Shown piece by piece: positions 27,018 to 35,519 of a stretch of DNA of 36,141 nt. The stretch is from NCBI GenBank assembly GCA_001897825.1, contig MKUM01000033.1, positions 1 to 36,141 of the forward strand. Reading direction: 5' to 3'. Under the pieces are notes generated by a model that made no database searches, was not told where the DNA came from, and saw only the letters and a program-made list of their open reading frames with translations. Every line of letters starts with the position of its first letter. Within the stretch, counting starts at the first letter, position 1. The stretch is from Candidatus Amoebophilus sp. 36-38. Lineage in GTDB: Bacteria; Bacteroidota; Bacteroidia; Cytophagales; Amoebophilaceae. The position numbers and the translations under genes are program-made.

Positions 27018-27367
27018 GGATTCTACTAGTAGAAATTCTTTATCTCAGATAAGAAGTGGTGTCAGGGCTTAGCCCTGACACCACTTCTTAATTCTTACAC
27101 ACCTTACATTCCTCCGCTATAACCACGCCTCCAGTCCTACCCAAGTCATAATTTTAAAATTACCTATAAAGATAAAAAACTTGACAAAAACTAGAAATTT
27201 GATTAGTATGTCTGACTTCTGGTGCTAGTCAAATGAATGACAGCCTATAAAGAAGTCTTTAGTACTTATTTATTTTTCTCCTCTTGTCTTGCAAGAGGCT
27301 TTGTTTAAACAGTTTATTGTGCTACAGAAGCTGATTCTGCACTATGAAAAATTATAACAAATAAGCT
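27018..27367. other. Intergenic region with palindrome
   Basis: A 350-bp spacer between bcp and the symporter fusion. It carries the long palindrome at 27050-27090; the rest is AT-rich and holds the promoter of the fusion gene, but no gene or RNA that I recognise. Confidence 0.5.
27050..27090. repeat. Long perfect palindrome (20-bp arms)
   Basis: TAAGAAGTGGTGTCAGGGCT (27050-27069) is followed by one base and its exact reverse complement (27071-27090). It shares GGTGTCAGGGCT with the shorter palindrome at 17051-17074. It lies 32 bp after bcp and could act as a terminator, but its near-perfect symmetry and recurrence fit a dispersed palindromic element. Confidence 0.85.
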
Positions 27368-30300
27368 ATGCCTAAAATTACTCCAGATATCCTCTTGTTC
27401 ATTGTGTTTCTAAGTGCTAATCTAATCATAGGACTATTAGCTGGCCGGCGTGTTAAAACCTTAAGAGAATATTCAATAGGGGATAAAGACTTTTCCACAG
27501 CTACTGTTTCTTCTACTATTGTGGCTACGTGGATTGGGGGTGGTTTTATGTTTTATGGATTGCAGAATATTTATACGAATGGGCTTTTATTTATGATACC
27601 ACTATTAGGTTCAGTATTTTGCCTGTTGTTTACTGGGCGGGTGTTAGCTGTACGGATGGGAGAATTTTTAAATAATTTATCGGTAGCTGAAGCAATGGGT
27701 GATTTATATGGTCCTGTAGTAAGAATCATTACTGCTATCAGTGGGATACTTGGTTCAATGAGTGCTGTAGCCATTCAGTTTCAAGTGATTGCTAAAATGT
27801 TAACCTTATTATTAGGGATTGAAAGTCCTCGGATTAATACTATTGTTATTATTGCAGCAGCCTCTATAGTTATTTTGTATTCGGCCTTTGGTGGTATTCG
27901 TTCAGTTATTATTACAGACTTATTCCAATTTATTATATTTATCATTTTTATTCCTATACTAGGTTTGGTAGTTTGGAATAATTTAAAAGATCCTGGAAAA
28001 GTTATAAGCACACTTACTACTAATCCTATTTTTAACTTACGTCAGACAATGGTTTGGAGCCCCAAACTGCTATCCGCTATAGGTTTCATGCTTTATTTTA
28101 CTATTCCTAGTATAAAACCTGCCGTATTTCAGCGAGTAACCATAGCTAAAAATCTTGAGCAAGTAAAAAAATCCTTTACATATGCAGCCGGAAGTACATT
28201 ATTGATAAACCTATCAATTGCTTGGATTGCAATTTTATTATTAGCCGATAATCCTAATCTGGTTCCTAGCAATCTTGTAAGTCATATTATTACCCACTAT
28301 GCTTACCCGGGCTTAAAAGGACTTATTGCAGTAGGTATTACAGCGATGGCTATGTCTACGGCAGATTCTTATTTGAATAGCTCTGCTGTAATAGCTGTTC
28401 ACGATATTATTAAGCCATTTAGAAGTTCTTGGAAAGAATCCATTGCAAATGTTCGGATTTTTTCTTTTGGCTTGGGAATTGGTGCATTATTGCTAGCTCT
28501 ACGTACCAGAGATCTTTTAGAGCTTGTACTACTTGGTGGTAGCTTTTATATGCCCATTGTTACTGTGCCTTTATTGCTCGCTATATTTGGTTTTAGAAGT
28601 ACTCCAAGAGCAGTATTGATTGGTATGGCAGCTGGATTTTTAACTGTGGCATTTTGGAATATTTTATTAGGTCATTTGGGTATTGATCGGCTTATTCCTG
28701 GTATAGTGGCTAATCTTATTTTTTTTATGGGTAGCCACTATTTATTAAGAGAGAAGGGAGGTTGGATAGGCATCAAAGATCCCTATCCACTTTTAGCTGC
28801 TCGGCAAGAACGGCGGAATGCTTGGAACAATTTTATCCAGACTATTAGACAACCTGAACTTTATTCTTATCTGAAGAAGAACCTTCCTACTCAGGAATTT
28901 ATTTATTCTTTATTTGGACTCTATGTGTTGGGTGCTACGTATGCTTCCTTTTTTACCATACCCGAAGACGTCGTAGCTACTTACCAACGGCTGTACAACC
29001 ACATTGCGCATTCCGTACTCGTTATTACTGCTGGGTTTATTACCTATCCAGCTTGGCCGCCTACTTTTAAAGCAAAACGATTTATAACGATTGCTTGGCC
29101 TGCAGGTATCTGTTATATCCTATTTCTGGTAGGTACGATTTTAATGGTAATGAGTGGATTTCACCAAATACAAGTGATGATCTTTATTCTCAACTTAGTA
29201 TTAACTGCACTGCTTCTAGACTGGCGCTTGATGTTCGTATTAGTGAGTAGCGGTATTTTGCTAGCTATCGGAGCTTTTTATTTATACCTAGGTGGTATTC
29301 CTCAAATACATGTTAGCGAAGCTTGCTTACAGTTTAAGGCTATCTATGGGCTACCTCTTTTTATTAGCTTCTTGCTAGCAATTATTAGTTTTAGGCAATC
29401 TAAAGATGAATTGGAAGATAAAACGAATTATTTGCTCATGCTGCAAAAAAAAGAAAAAGATCGGCTTGTAGAAGTAGCTAACTACCGAGAAGAGCTTCTA
29501 AGAGAACTTAATCCAGAGGAAGTAAAAATATTTGACCAAGTAACATCCGAATACCTGAAACAAGCTATCTATCGAGTTAGGGATTATTTGCGACTAGACG
29601 TAACGGAATTATCTATTGATGTGCTTTTATCAGATATTAGAGCTTTAGTCAAGGTACACCAGGTAAAGCCACGTCCCCAATTGGTTGTTAAACAGCTTAG
29701 CAAACACCAAACAATTCAAGCAGATATATCTAAAATTAAACAACTCCTTATTAATAGCATTAGCTACATACAAACTTATAACTCCAATAATATACCTATT
29801 ATTATCACTATAGAAGATACCCGTCTAGGGTATGAACTGTCGCATATGCAAGATTATATTCGTAAGGTAAGCGCTTTACGAATTGTGGTAACTACTCATA
29901 GAGAAATACCTCCTATACAGGAAGTTTATATCAGCAAAGAACAAGACAATACTAATAAAAATCTACCCATGACTGCTGAACTTTTACCTTTGGTAGAAAA
30001 TGCTCGTATTATAGATGCACATTATGGATACATCGAACAAGATCAAAATAAATTTCATATGTATGTAATCCCCATTAATGTACGAGAAGTAAGGGGAAAA
30101 GTAATGGAATTAATTAAAAAGCACGTATCAGCTGATCCTGCAGAGCTGGCCCATCCGTTAGCTATTCGATTAGAAAATGAGCTGCTCACTAAATTGCGAG
30201 AAACTGAGGTAGATATACATTTAGTCCATCAAGCATTAGATATTATTAAAAAGTACCACGGAGGTATCAAGCGACGTTCAGGGGAACCTTATTTTACGCA

Positions 30301-30730
30301 TCCTATGAGTGTTGCATTAATACTTTTAGATTATTCTAAAGACCAGCATGCCGTCATAGCAGCCTTATTGCACGATATTGTAGAAGACACTAGCTTATCT
30401 TTGTCTCATATACAGGCCATGTTTGGAAAAGAAGCAGCTTTTTTAGTAGGTAAAGCCACGAATTTAGAAAGTAAACTTAGAAGAATAAACTTAGCTGATC
30501 ATGAAAACCTCCATCGTTTGATGAATTATGAGGACAAACGAGCCGCATTGATAAAGCTAGCAGACAGATTACACAACATGCGTACTATAGAAGGACATCC
30601 TTCCTTATCTAAACAAAAAAGGATAGCTGATGAGACATTGGCTTTCTTTGTGCCGATGGCTAGACATTTAGAGCTACCAAATATGGCTGAAGAACTGGGA
30701 AAGATTAGCTTGGAGGTGTTAGGTAAATAA
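27368..30730 (+). CDS. Na+/solute symporter fused to pseudo-histidine kinase and SpoT-like HD domain
   Basis: A 1120-residue fusion. Residues 1 to about 475 are a sodium/solute symporter (SSS/SLC5 family) with about 13 hydrophobic segments, including GEFLNNLSVAEAMGD and MAMSTADSYLNSSA. A second hydrophobic block spans about 513-675, followed by a likely coiled coil (681-715). Residues about 716-910 look like a decayed sensor kinase: no phosphoacceptor H-box is visible, DISKIKQLLINSI resembles the N-box, and ARIIDAHYGYIEQ resembles the end of an ATPase domain without its glycine motifs. Residues about 950-1100 form an HD domain of the RelA/SpoT hydrolase type: H978 in FTHP, HDIVEDT at 1002-1008, D1066 in LADRLHNMRT. 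All metal and catalytic positions of (p)ppGpp hydrolases are kept; no synthetase domain is present. Probable role: alarmone breakdown at the membrane, coupled to solute sensing (inference). Confidence 0.9.
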   Translation: MPKITPDILLFIVFLSANLIIGLLAGRRVKTLREYSIGDKDFSTATVSSTIVATWIGGGFMFYGLQNIYTNGLLFMIPLLGSVFCLLFTGRVLAVRMGEFLNNLSVAEAMGDLYGPVVRIITAISGILGSMSAVAIQFQVIAKMLTLLLGIESPRINTIVIIAAASIVILYSAFGGIRSVIITDLFQFIIFIIFIPILGLVVWNNLKDPGKVISTLTTNPIFNLRQTMVWSPKLLSAIGFMLYFTIPSIKPAVFQRVTIAKNLEQVKKSFTYAAGSTLLINLSIAWIAILLLADNPNLVPSNLVSHIITHYAYPGLKGLIAVGITAMAMSTADSYLNSSAVIAVHDIIKPFRSSWKESIANVRIFSFGLGIGALLLALRTRDLLELVLLGGSFYMPIVTVPLLLAIFGFRSTPRAVLIGMAAGFLTVAFWNILLGHLGIDRLIPGIVANLIFFMGSHYLLREKGGWIGIKDPYPLLAARQERRNAWNNFIQTIRQPELYSYLKKNLPTQEFIYSLFGLYVLGATYASFFTIPEDVVATYQRLYNHIAHSVLVITAGFITYPAWPPTFKAKRFITIAWPAGICYILFLVGTILMVMSGFHQIQVMIFILNLVLTALLLDWRLMFVLVSSGILLAIGAFYLYLGGIPQIHVSEACLQFKAIYGLPLFISFLLAIISFRQSKDELEDKTNYLLMLQKKEKDRLVEVANYREELLRELNPEEVKIFDQVTSEYLKQAIYRVRDYLRLDVTELSIDVLLSDIRALVKVHQVKPRPQLVVKQLSKHQTIQADISKIKQLLINSISYIQTYNSNNIPIIITIEDTRLGYELSHMQDYIRKVSALRIVVTTHREIPPIQEVYISKEQDNTNKNLPMTAELLPLVENARIIDAHYGYIEQDQNKFHMYVIPINVREVRGKVMELIKKHVSADPAELAHPLAIRLENELLTKLRETEVDIHLVHQALDIIKKYHGGIKRRSGEPYFTHPMSVALILLDYSKDQHAVIAALLHDIVEDTSLSLSHIQAMFGKEAAFLVGKATNLESKLRRINLADHENLHRLMNYEDKRAALIKLADRLHNMRTIEGHPSLSKQKRIADETLAFFVPMARHLELPNMAEELGKISLEVLGK

Positions 30731-31061
30731 ATTTTGAAATTTAAGAAGGAGAGGTGTTTTATCTTAATGTTTAAATTTAAATGAGGTTAATATACTAACT
30801 TTAACTATTCCCTTACATCCATTCTATCCTAAAATTCTAAAATTATATTCTAGCGAGTTAAAATATTTCTTCGCATATGCAATTGCTAAATCTTTAACTT
30901 TTTCTAATATCATTACTCATAAAAAAGGAAATTGAAAAGTAGGCACAATTTTATAACTTAATTAAAAAATAGGGGAGGAGATAATGGTTAAATTATGAGC
31001 TACATATACATCATTTTTAATTTATTTGTCTATATTTAAGAAAATAAAAAAGGAGACCGTT
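30731..31061. other. AT-rich leader region with tiny ORFs
   Basis: A 331-bp AT-rich spacer before the first kinase-like gene. A strong Shine-Dalgarno-like GGGGAGGAG (30972-30980) precedes a four-codon frame (ATG at 30984, stop 30996-30998), whose stop overlaps the start of a 14-codon hydrophobic frame (30995-31039). No other gene or RNA was recognised. Confidence 0.4.
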
Positions 31062-32138
31062 ATGCTATCAAAGATATTTTTATACGCAGTTTTTCTTTTT
31101 TCTATCATTAGTCAAACTGTTATTGCAGATAATTTAAAAATACCCAATGCTAAATACATTTTATGTGTAGACGGTGGAGGTACCAAGACTTCTCTTCAAG
31201 TTGTTAATTCCAAGGGAGAGATTATCCCTTTACAGGGAGCAAAAGGAGAAGTTAAAGAAGTGTACAGTGGTGGTAGCAATATTGCGAGTTCCGGTTGGGA
31301 TTCTGTTCAGCGAAATCTAGAAGGCCTTTTAAAGCAGGTTAAATTTGTCTCAACAGATAAGTCATTACTCGATAAAAATTCTTTTGCAGTTGTCGCTGGT
31401 TTTGCTGGATCTGGTATGAAAGAAAGCCAGCAGCAAATAGCTAACTTATTTCAACAGTGGGGTTTCAATCCAGCCAAGATTGTTGTTACAACAGATATTG
31501 AAATGGTCCAAAATCTGTTGAGTGAAAGTAGAGGAGGAGCGGTACTAATAGCTGGGACAGGGTCTATTTCTTTTATTAAAAATCAGGGTCAACAACAGCG
31601 TGTTGGTGGACTTGGATGGTATTTAGGTGATGAAGGAAGTGGATTTTTTATGGGTAAAAAGGCTATTGCTGCAGTTATTGCTGAAGAAAAAGGATTTGGT
31701 AAAAAGACAGCTTTAACGCCGATCTTAAAAGAGCATTTTAAGCAACAAGAAATGTATCGATTAATTGCTTCATTACAAAATGGAACTATTACACCTGATC
31801 AAGTAGCAGCTATTTCTCCAAAAATTTTTGAATATGCTTATGGTAAAAAAGATCCTGTTGCACGTTTTATCGTTAATTCAGGAGCTAAGGAATTAGCCAG
31901 CTTAGTTAAGATCGGCCTGGAAATGACGCAGGGAAAAGAAAAATCTTTAGATGCTAACTGGCCCATTTATTTAATAGGTGGTCAGTTTAAAGGCCCTTAT
32001 GCCCAAGAATGGATCAAAGAGTTTTTGTCTTTTTTACCACAAAAGGAAAAAATTACAATTCATAATCTGAACCTGACTGAATTAAATACAACTACGGTTG
32101 TAGTACAGCAAAAATTGACTGCTTCTTTACTAAAATAG
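31062..32138 (+). CDS. BadF/GlcNAc-kinase-like protein with signal peptide, copy 1
   Basis: A 358-residue sugar-kinase-fold protein of the BadF/BadG/BcrA ATPase family, closest by motifs to N-acetylglucosamine kinase. I start it at ATG 31062, 8 bp after an AAGGAG ribosome site, rather than at TTG 31026. Residues 1-22 are a clear signal peptide (hydrophobic core LYAVFLFSII, cleavage near VIA-DN). Phosphate-1 motif DGGGTKT is at 37-43, candidate catalytic D145 is in VTTDIE, the adenosine loop AGTGSIS follows, and GDEGSG is at 189-194. All expected kinase residues seem present. An ATP-dependent kinase with an export signal is odd: it would have no ATP in the periplasm, so it may act in the host cytosol (inference). 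Its paralogue follows at once. Confidence 0.85.
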   Translation: MLSKIFLYAVFLFSIISQTVIADNLKIPNAKYILCVDGGGTKTSLQVVNSKGEIIPLQGAKGEVKEVYSGGSNIASSGWDSVQRNLEGLLKQVKFVSTDKSLLDKNSFAVVAGFAGSGMKESQQQIANLFQQWGFNPAKIVVTTDIEMVQNLLSESRGGAVLIAGTGSISFIKNQGQQQRVGGLGWYLGDEGSGFFMGKKAIAAVIAEEKGFGKKTALTPILKEHFKQQEMYRLIASLQNGTITPDQVAAISPKIFEYAYGKKDPVARFIVNSGAKELASLVKIGLEMTQGKEKSLDANWPIYLIGGQFKGPYAQEWIKEFLSFLPQKEKITIHNLNLTELNTTTVVVQQKLTASLLK

Positions 32139-32186
32139 ATTACTTAAAAGTTGTTCAAACATAACTTAAAAACAAAAAAGGAGGTT

Positions 32187-33290
32187 ATGATGATATTTAG
32201 AATTTATTTAAGTGTATTGCTTCTTTGTTTTATCATTAGTCAACCGGTTACTGCAAATAACTTAAAAATACCCAATGCTAAATACATTATATGTATAGAT
32301 GGTGGAGGCACTAAGACAACGCTACAAGTTGTTAATTCTCAGGGAGAGATTATGCCTTTACAGGGAGCAAAAGGAGAAGTTCAAGAAGTTTACAGTAGTG
32401 GTAGCAATATTGCGAATTTAGGCTGGGATGTAGTTCAAGTATACCTAGAATCGCTTTTGAAACAGGTTAAATTTGTCTCAACAGATAAGTCATTACTCGA
32501 TAAAAATTCTTTTGCAGTTGTTGCTGGCTTTGCTGGGGCTGGTGTTGCAGAAAACCGTCAGCAACTAGTTAAATTGTTTCAACAGTGGGGTATCCATTCA
32601 GATAAGATTGCTGTTACAACAGATATTGATATAGCACAAAACCTTTTGAGCGAGACAAGAGGAGGAGCGGTTATAATAGCTGGGACAGGCTGTATTACAT
32701 TTATTAAAAATCAGGGTCGACAACAGCGTGTTGGTGGACTTGGATGGTATTTGGGGGATAAAGGAAGTAAATTTTTTATAGGTAAAGAGGCTATTGCTGC
32801 AGTTATTGCCGAAGAAAAGGGATTTGGTAAAAAGACAGCTTTAACACCTATTTTAAAAGCGCATTTCAAGCAACAAGAAATGTATCGATTGATTGCTCCA
32901 TTACAAAATGGAACCATTACACCTGATCAGGTAGCAGCTATTTGTCCCAAAGTTTTTGAATGTGCTTATGGTAAAAAAGATTCTGTTGCGCACTTTATCG
33001 TAAGTTTAGGGGCTCAGGAATTGGCTAATTTAGTTAAGTCTGGGTTGGAGATAACCCAGCAAGAAGAAAAACCTTTAGGCCCTAACTGGCCTGTCTATTT
33101 AGTAGGTAGCCTGTTTAAAGGCCCTTATGCTCAAGAGTGGATTAGAGAACTTTGGTCTTTTTTACCACAAAAGGAAAAAATTACGTTTTATAATCTGACT
33201 GAATCCAACGCGACTACGATTGTAGTACAGCAAAAACTGACAGCTTCCTTAATAAAACCAGGTAAGTTAGGTGTTGGTCAAAGCTTTTAA
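32187..33290 (+). CDS. BadF/GlcNAc-kinase-like protein with signal peptide, copy 2
   Basis: A 367-residue paralogue of the preceding gene, about three-quarters identical by eye. The ATG at 32187 (or 32190) follows an AAGGAGG ribosome site, so the TTG at 32151 is rejected. A signal peptide is present (YLSVLLLCFIISQPVTA). DGGGTKT (38-44) and the VTTDID aspartate are kept, but two positions in conserved loops differ: AGTGC in place of AGTGS, and GDKGSK (190-195) in place of GDEGSG, where a conserved acidic residue has become lysine. Activity may be lost or altered. It has an 11-residue C-terminal extension and its stop codon directly abuts the next start codon. A stretch of some 50 bases near 32463-32520 is identical to copy 1, a sign of recent duplication or gene conversion. 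Confidence 0.83.
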   Translation: MMIFRIYLSVLLLCFIISQPVTANNLKIPNAKYIICIDGGGTKTTLQVVNSQGEIMPLQGAKGEVQEVYSSGSNIANLGWDVVQVYLESLLKQVKFVSTDKSLLDKNSFAVVAGFAGAGVAENRQQLVKLFQQWGIHSDKIAVTTDIDIAQNLLSETRGGAVIIAGTGCITFIKNQGRQQRVGGLGWYLGDKGSKFFIGKEAIAAVIAEEKGFGKKTALTPILKAHFKQQEMYRLIAPLQNGTITPDQVAAICPKVFECAYGKKDSVAHFIVSLGAQELANLVKSGLEITQQEEKPLGPNWPVYLVGSLFKGPYAQEWIRELWSFLPQKEKITFYNLTESNATTIVVQQKLTASLIKPGKLGVGQSF

Positions 33291-33815
33291 ATGAATGTGC
33301 CTGTGAGACTAGGGTATGATTTTTATAATCGTCCTGTTGTTGAAGTAGCCCAAGACCTTTTAGGAAAAAAACTTGTTTGGGGATCATTTGAAGGAATCAT
33401 CACTGAAACAGAGGCCTACGCAGGTGTGGATGATGCAGCTTCTCATGCTGCTCGTGGCCTAACACCTTGTTCAAAAATTATGTTTGGACCACCTGGTCAT
33501 GTTTATGTGTACTTGATTTATGGAATGTATCATTGTCTGAATATTGTTACTGAAGCGCCAGGACAACCGAGTGCAGTTCTAATTCGGGGGATTAAATCGA
33601 TCCATGTACATTTAGATGGTCCTAGTAAAATTTGTCGCTACTTAGGCATCAGTACAACTCACAATAACCTTGATTTAGTTACTAGCCAGGATACATATCT
33701 TACACAAGGAATAATACCTAAAAAATATATAACAACACCTCGTATTGGCATCAAAAAGGCTACAGATAAACTGTGGCGTTTCATTATTCCGCCTGAAGAA
33801 ATCGAAAATTTTTAA
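33291..33815 (+). CDS. 3-methyladenine DNA glycosylase (AAG/MPG family)
   Basis: A 174-residue base-excision repair enzyme of the alkyladenine glycosylase family, which removes alkylated purines from DNA. The catalytic glutamate and neighbouring tyrosine are in ETEAY (E41, Y43); H52 in SHAARG, the GPPGHVYVYLIYGMYHCLNIV strand region (positions 66-86) and the GPSKICRYLGI segment follow. It is shorter than most relatives (about 190-200 residues), with a trimmed loop after VLIRGI. It begins right after the stop codon of the upstream kinase-like gene, so translation is probably coupled, with no evident shared function. Confidence 0.94.
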   Translation: MNVPVRLGYDFYNRPVVEVAQDLLGKKLVWGSFEGIITETEAYAGVDDAASHAARGLTPCSKIMFGPPGHVYVYLIYGMYHCLNIVTEAPGQPSAVLIRGIKSIHVHLDGPSKICRYLGISTTHNNLDLVTSQDTYLTQGIIPKKYITTPRIGIKKATDKLWRFIIPPEEIENF

Positions 33816-33982
33816 ATAGGGTCTGCTGAGTTTGGGATTGTAAGCACAGATCCCCGCGGATAAATCAGAATTAACTTACTTGCAAAGTTTTAAATGTTTG
33901 CTGTGCGAATGAAAAAAATCTTATCTTACTATGCAAGATTGTCGTATAAAAGAATTATTGCAGTTTGGTAGTTGGTAATTTT
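33816..33982. other. Upstream region of the F-box gene, left part
   Basis: Spacer before the MITE. Bases about 33940-33982 resemble the region upstream of the second F-box gene (about 35440-35490): both have TTGTC, TATAAA, GAA and TGGTNGTTG in order. This is probably the promoter shared by the duplicates. Nothing else was recognised. Confidence 0.4.
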
Positions 33983-33986
33983 ATAA

Positions 33987-34131
33987 TAGAGTTCTTTCAA
34001 AACCAAGAATTTTGTTCGCTGGGCAGGAAGGAATTTGTGAGGAACCGGAGTTTAATTATAGTAAATGAGAATTTCGAGCAAATTACTGACGAACCCAGGG
34101 GCTTAAAGGCGACGGTTTTGAAAGAACTCTA
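33987..34131. mobile_element. MITE with perfect 18-bp terminal inverted repeats
   Basis: TAGAGTTCTTTCAAAACC (33987-34004) and its exact reverse complement (34114-34131) bound a 145-bp element; ATAA occurs directly on both sides (33983-33986 and 34132-34135), a 4-bp target duplication. No transposase fits in it. One frame is open through the whole element, ending in a stop at its right edge (34130-34132), which could be a leftover of a transposase end. The matching region upstream of the second F-box gene lacks the element. Confidence 0.85.
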
Positions 34132-34159
34132 ATAAGTAAGGAAGCAACAATAAAATGAT

Positions 34160-35353
34160 ATGTATAAGCACCAAGCAAGTTATACCCATATCTATAAAAG
34201 AATAGTAGTTCAGCTGTTATTAAGTGTAGTTCTATTTGCGAATTGCGAACATGTGAGTGTTAACCCTAATTCTGTTGATTTACAATCAACCCAGGAAAGA
34301 GAACAGGGCAAAATCATTATAACTGATCAGCAAGAAGATATAGAGGTGGCACAGCAAGCGGGATCAGGATTTTCTAATCTACCCATAGAGCTTCAAGCTT
34401 ATATTTTATCATTTTTAGATCCGAAGAACTTTCATAGAGCTTCTTTGGTTTGCCATGTGTGGAGAGATGCTGCGTTTATGGCAGGAGAAGAAAAAATGCT
34501 AGACTTATCAAAAAAGAAATTAGATGAAAAAGATTGTCAGGTACTGCTAAAAGTTCCTTTTACCTGGCTGATCCTCAGAGAATGCCAATTGGGAGAACAA
34601 GAGATTTGCATACTCTCTCAATCTGCGAGAATTAAGCATTTAAATTTATTTGGAAATAAGATTGGAAATGCCGGAGCTCAGGCCCTTGCAAGCGGCAATC
34701 TTTTGGTCTTGACGTCCCTGAATTTGAGCGGTAACAACATTCGAGCTGCCGGAGCGCAGGCCCTTGCTAATGGTAATCTGGCTGCCCTCACTTCCCTGGG
34801 TTTGTGGAATAACACTATAGGAGCTGCCGGAGTGCAGGCCCTTGCTAGTGGCGATCTGACTGCGTTGACTTCCCTAGATTTGCAAGGCAACGAGATTAGA
34901 GATTCAGGAGTGCAAGCCCTTGCTAGGGGAAATCTAGTTGCGCTTGCTTACCTGAATTTGGGATGGAACGAAATTGGAACTGCTGGCGCGCAGGCTCTTG
35001 CTAATGGCAATCTTGTTGCGCTTACTTCCCTAGATTTGTATAACAACAACATAGGAGCTGCCGGAGTACAGGCTCTTGCAAATGGCAATCTTACTGCGCT
35101 CACTTATCTGGATTTTAGTAGCAACGGAATTGGAGATGCAGCAGTACAAAGCCTTGCAAATGGCAATCTTACTGCGCTCACTTACCTGAATTTGGAATGG
35201 AACAAAATTGGGGATGCCGGAGCACAGGCTCTTGTCAGTGGTAATCTTGCTGCTCTCACTTCCCTACATTTAAAAGAGAACAACATTGAGAAGGAGGGTA
35301 AAAAAGCTTTGAGAGCCTGGGCAACTAAAAAATTTATAAAACTAGAACTCTAA
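34160..35353 (+). CDS. F-box and leucine-rich-repeat lipoprotein, copy 1
   Basis: A 397-residue protein. Residues 12-29 form a signal with a lipobox-like LFANC (C29). A polar linker leads to an F-box at about 71-108 (NLPIELQAYILSFLD, then ASLVCHVWRDAA). From about 155 to 390 there are nine leucine-rich repeats of 26 residues (pattern LTSLNLSGNNIGAAGAQALANGN) of the ribonuclease-inhibitor-like type. In eukaryotes F-box/LRR proteins bind Skp1 in SCF ubiquitin ligases and select substrates; bacterial versions are typically host-directed effectors. The combination with a lipoprotein signal is puzzling, since it would leave the F-box on the bacterial envelope unless released. The start codon is preceded by GGAAGCAACAATAAAATG-like sequence shared exactly with copy 2. 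Confidence 0.9.
   Translation: MYKHQASYTHIYKRIVVQLLLSVVLFANCEHVSVNPNSVDLQSTQEREQGKIIITDQQEDIEVAQQAGSGFSNLPIELQAYILSFLDPKNFHRASLVCHVWRDAAFMAGEEKMLDLSKKKLDEKDCQVLLKVPFTWLILRECQLGEQEICILSQSARIKHLNLFGNKIGNAGAQALASGNLLVLTSLNLSGNNIRAAGAQALANGNLAALTSLGLWNNTIGAAGVQALASGDLTALTSLDLQGNEIRDSGVQALARGNLVALAYLNLGWNEIGTAGAQALANGNLVALTSLDLYNNNIGAAGVQALANGNLTALTYLDFSSNGIGDAAVQSLANGNLTALTYLNLEWNKIGDAGAQALVSGNLAALTSLHLKENNIEKEGKKALRAWATKKFIKLEL
34630..35300 (+). repeat. 78-bp coding repeats (LRR units)
   Basis: Nine units of about 78 bp encode the leucine-rich repeats, with highly similar blocks such as CAGGCTCTTGCAAATGGCAA between units, indicating recent duplication within the gene. Confidence 0.8.
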
Positions 35354-35519
35354 AGTTGAAAGCAAGACTATTGTCGCTGACCGACATGCCACGTTTTTGT
35401 CTATTTTCATCCTGGAAATAGAACTGAACATCTTATTATAAAGGGTTGTCCTATAAAGAAATAGCTATAACTTGGTGGTTGATAGGTCCCTTACAATAAG
35501 GAAGCAACAATAAAATGAT
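35354..35519. other. Spacer between the two F-box genes
   Basis: 166 bp. Its right half resembles the region upstream of copy 1 but lacks the MITE, so it shows the uninterrupted upstream arrangement. The last 20 or so bases before the start codon are identical to copy 1. Confidence 0.5.

Noticed and set aside
31026..31061. TTG start for the first kinase-like gene (and likewise 32151 for the second)
   Set aside because: In both genes an ATG preceded by AAGGAG and followed by a signal peptide lies 36 bp downstream.
33987..34132. Open frame of 48 codons running through the MITE as a gene
   Set aside because: It lacks a start codon and family similarity; at most it is a transposase remnant.
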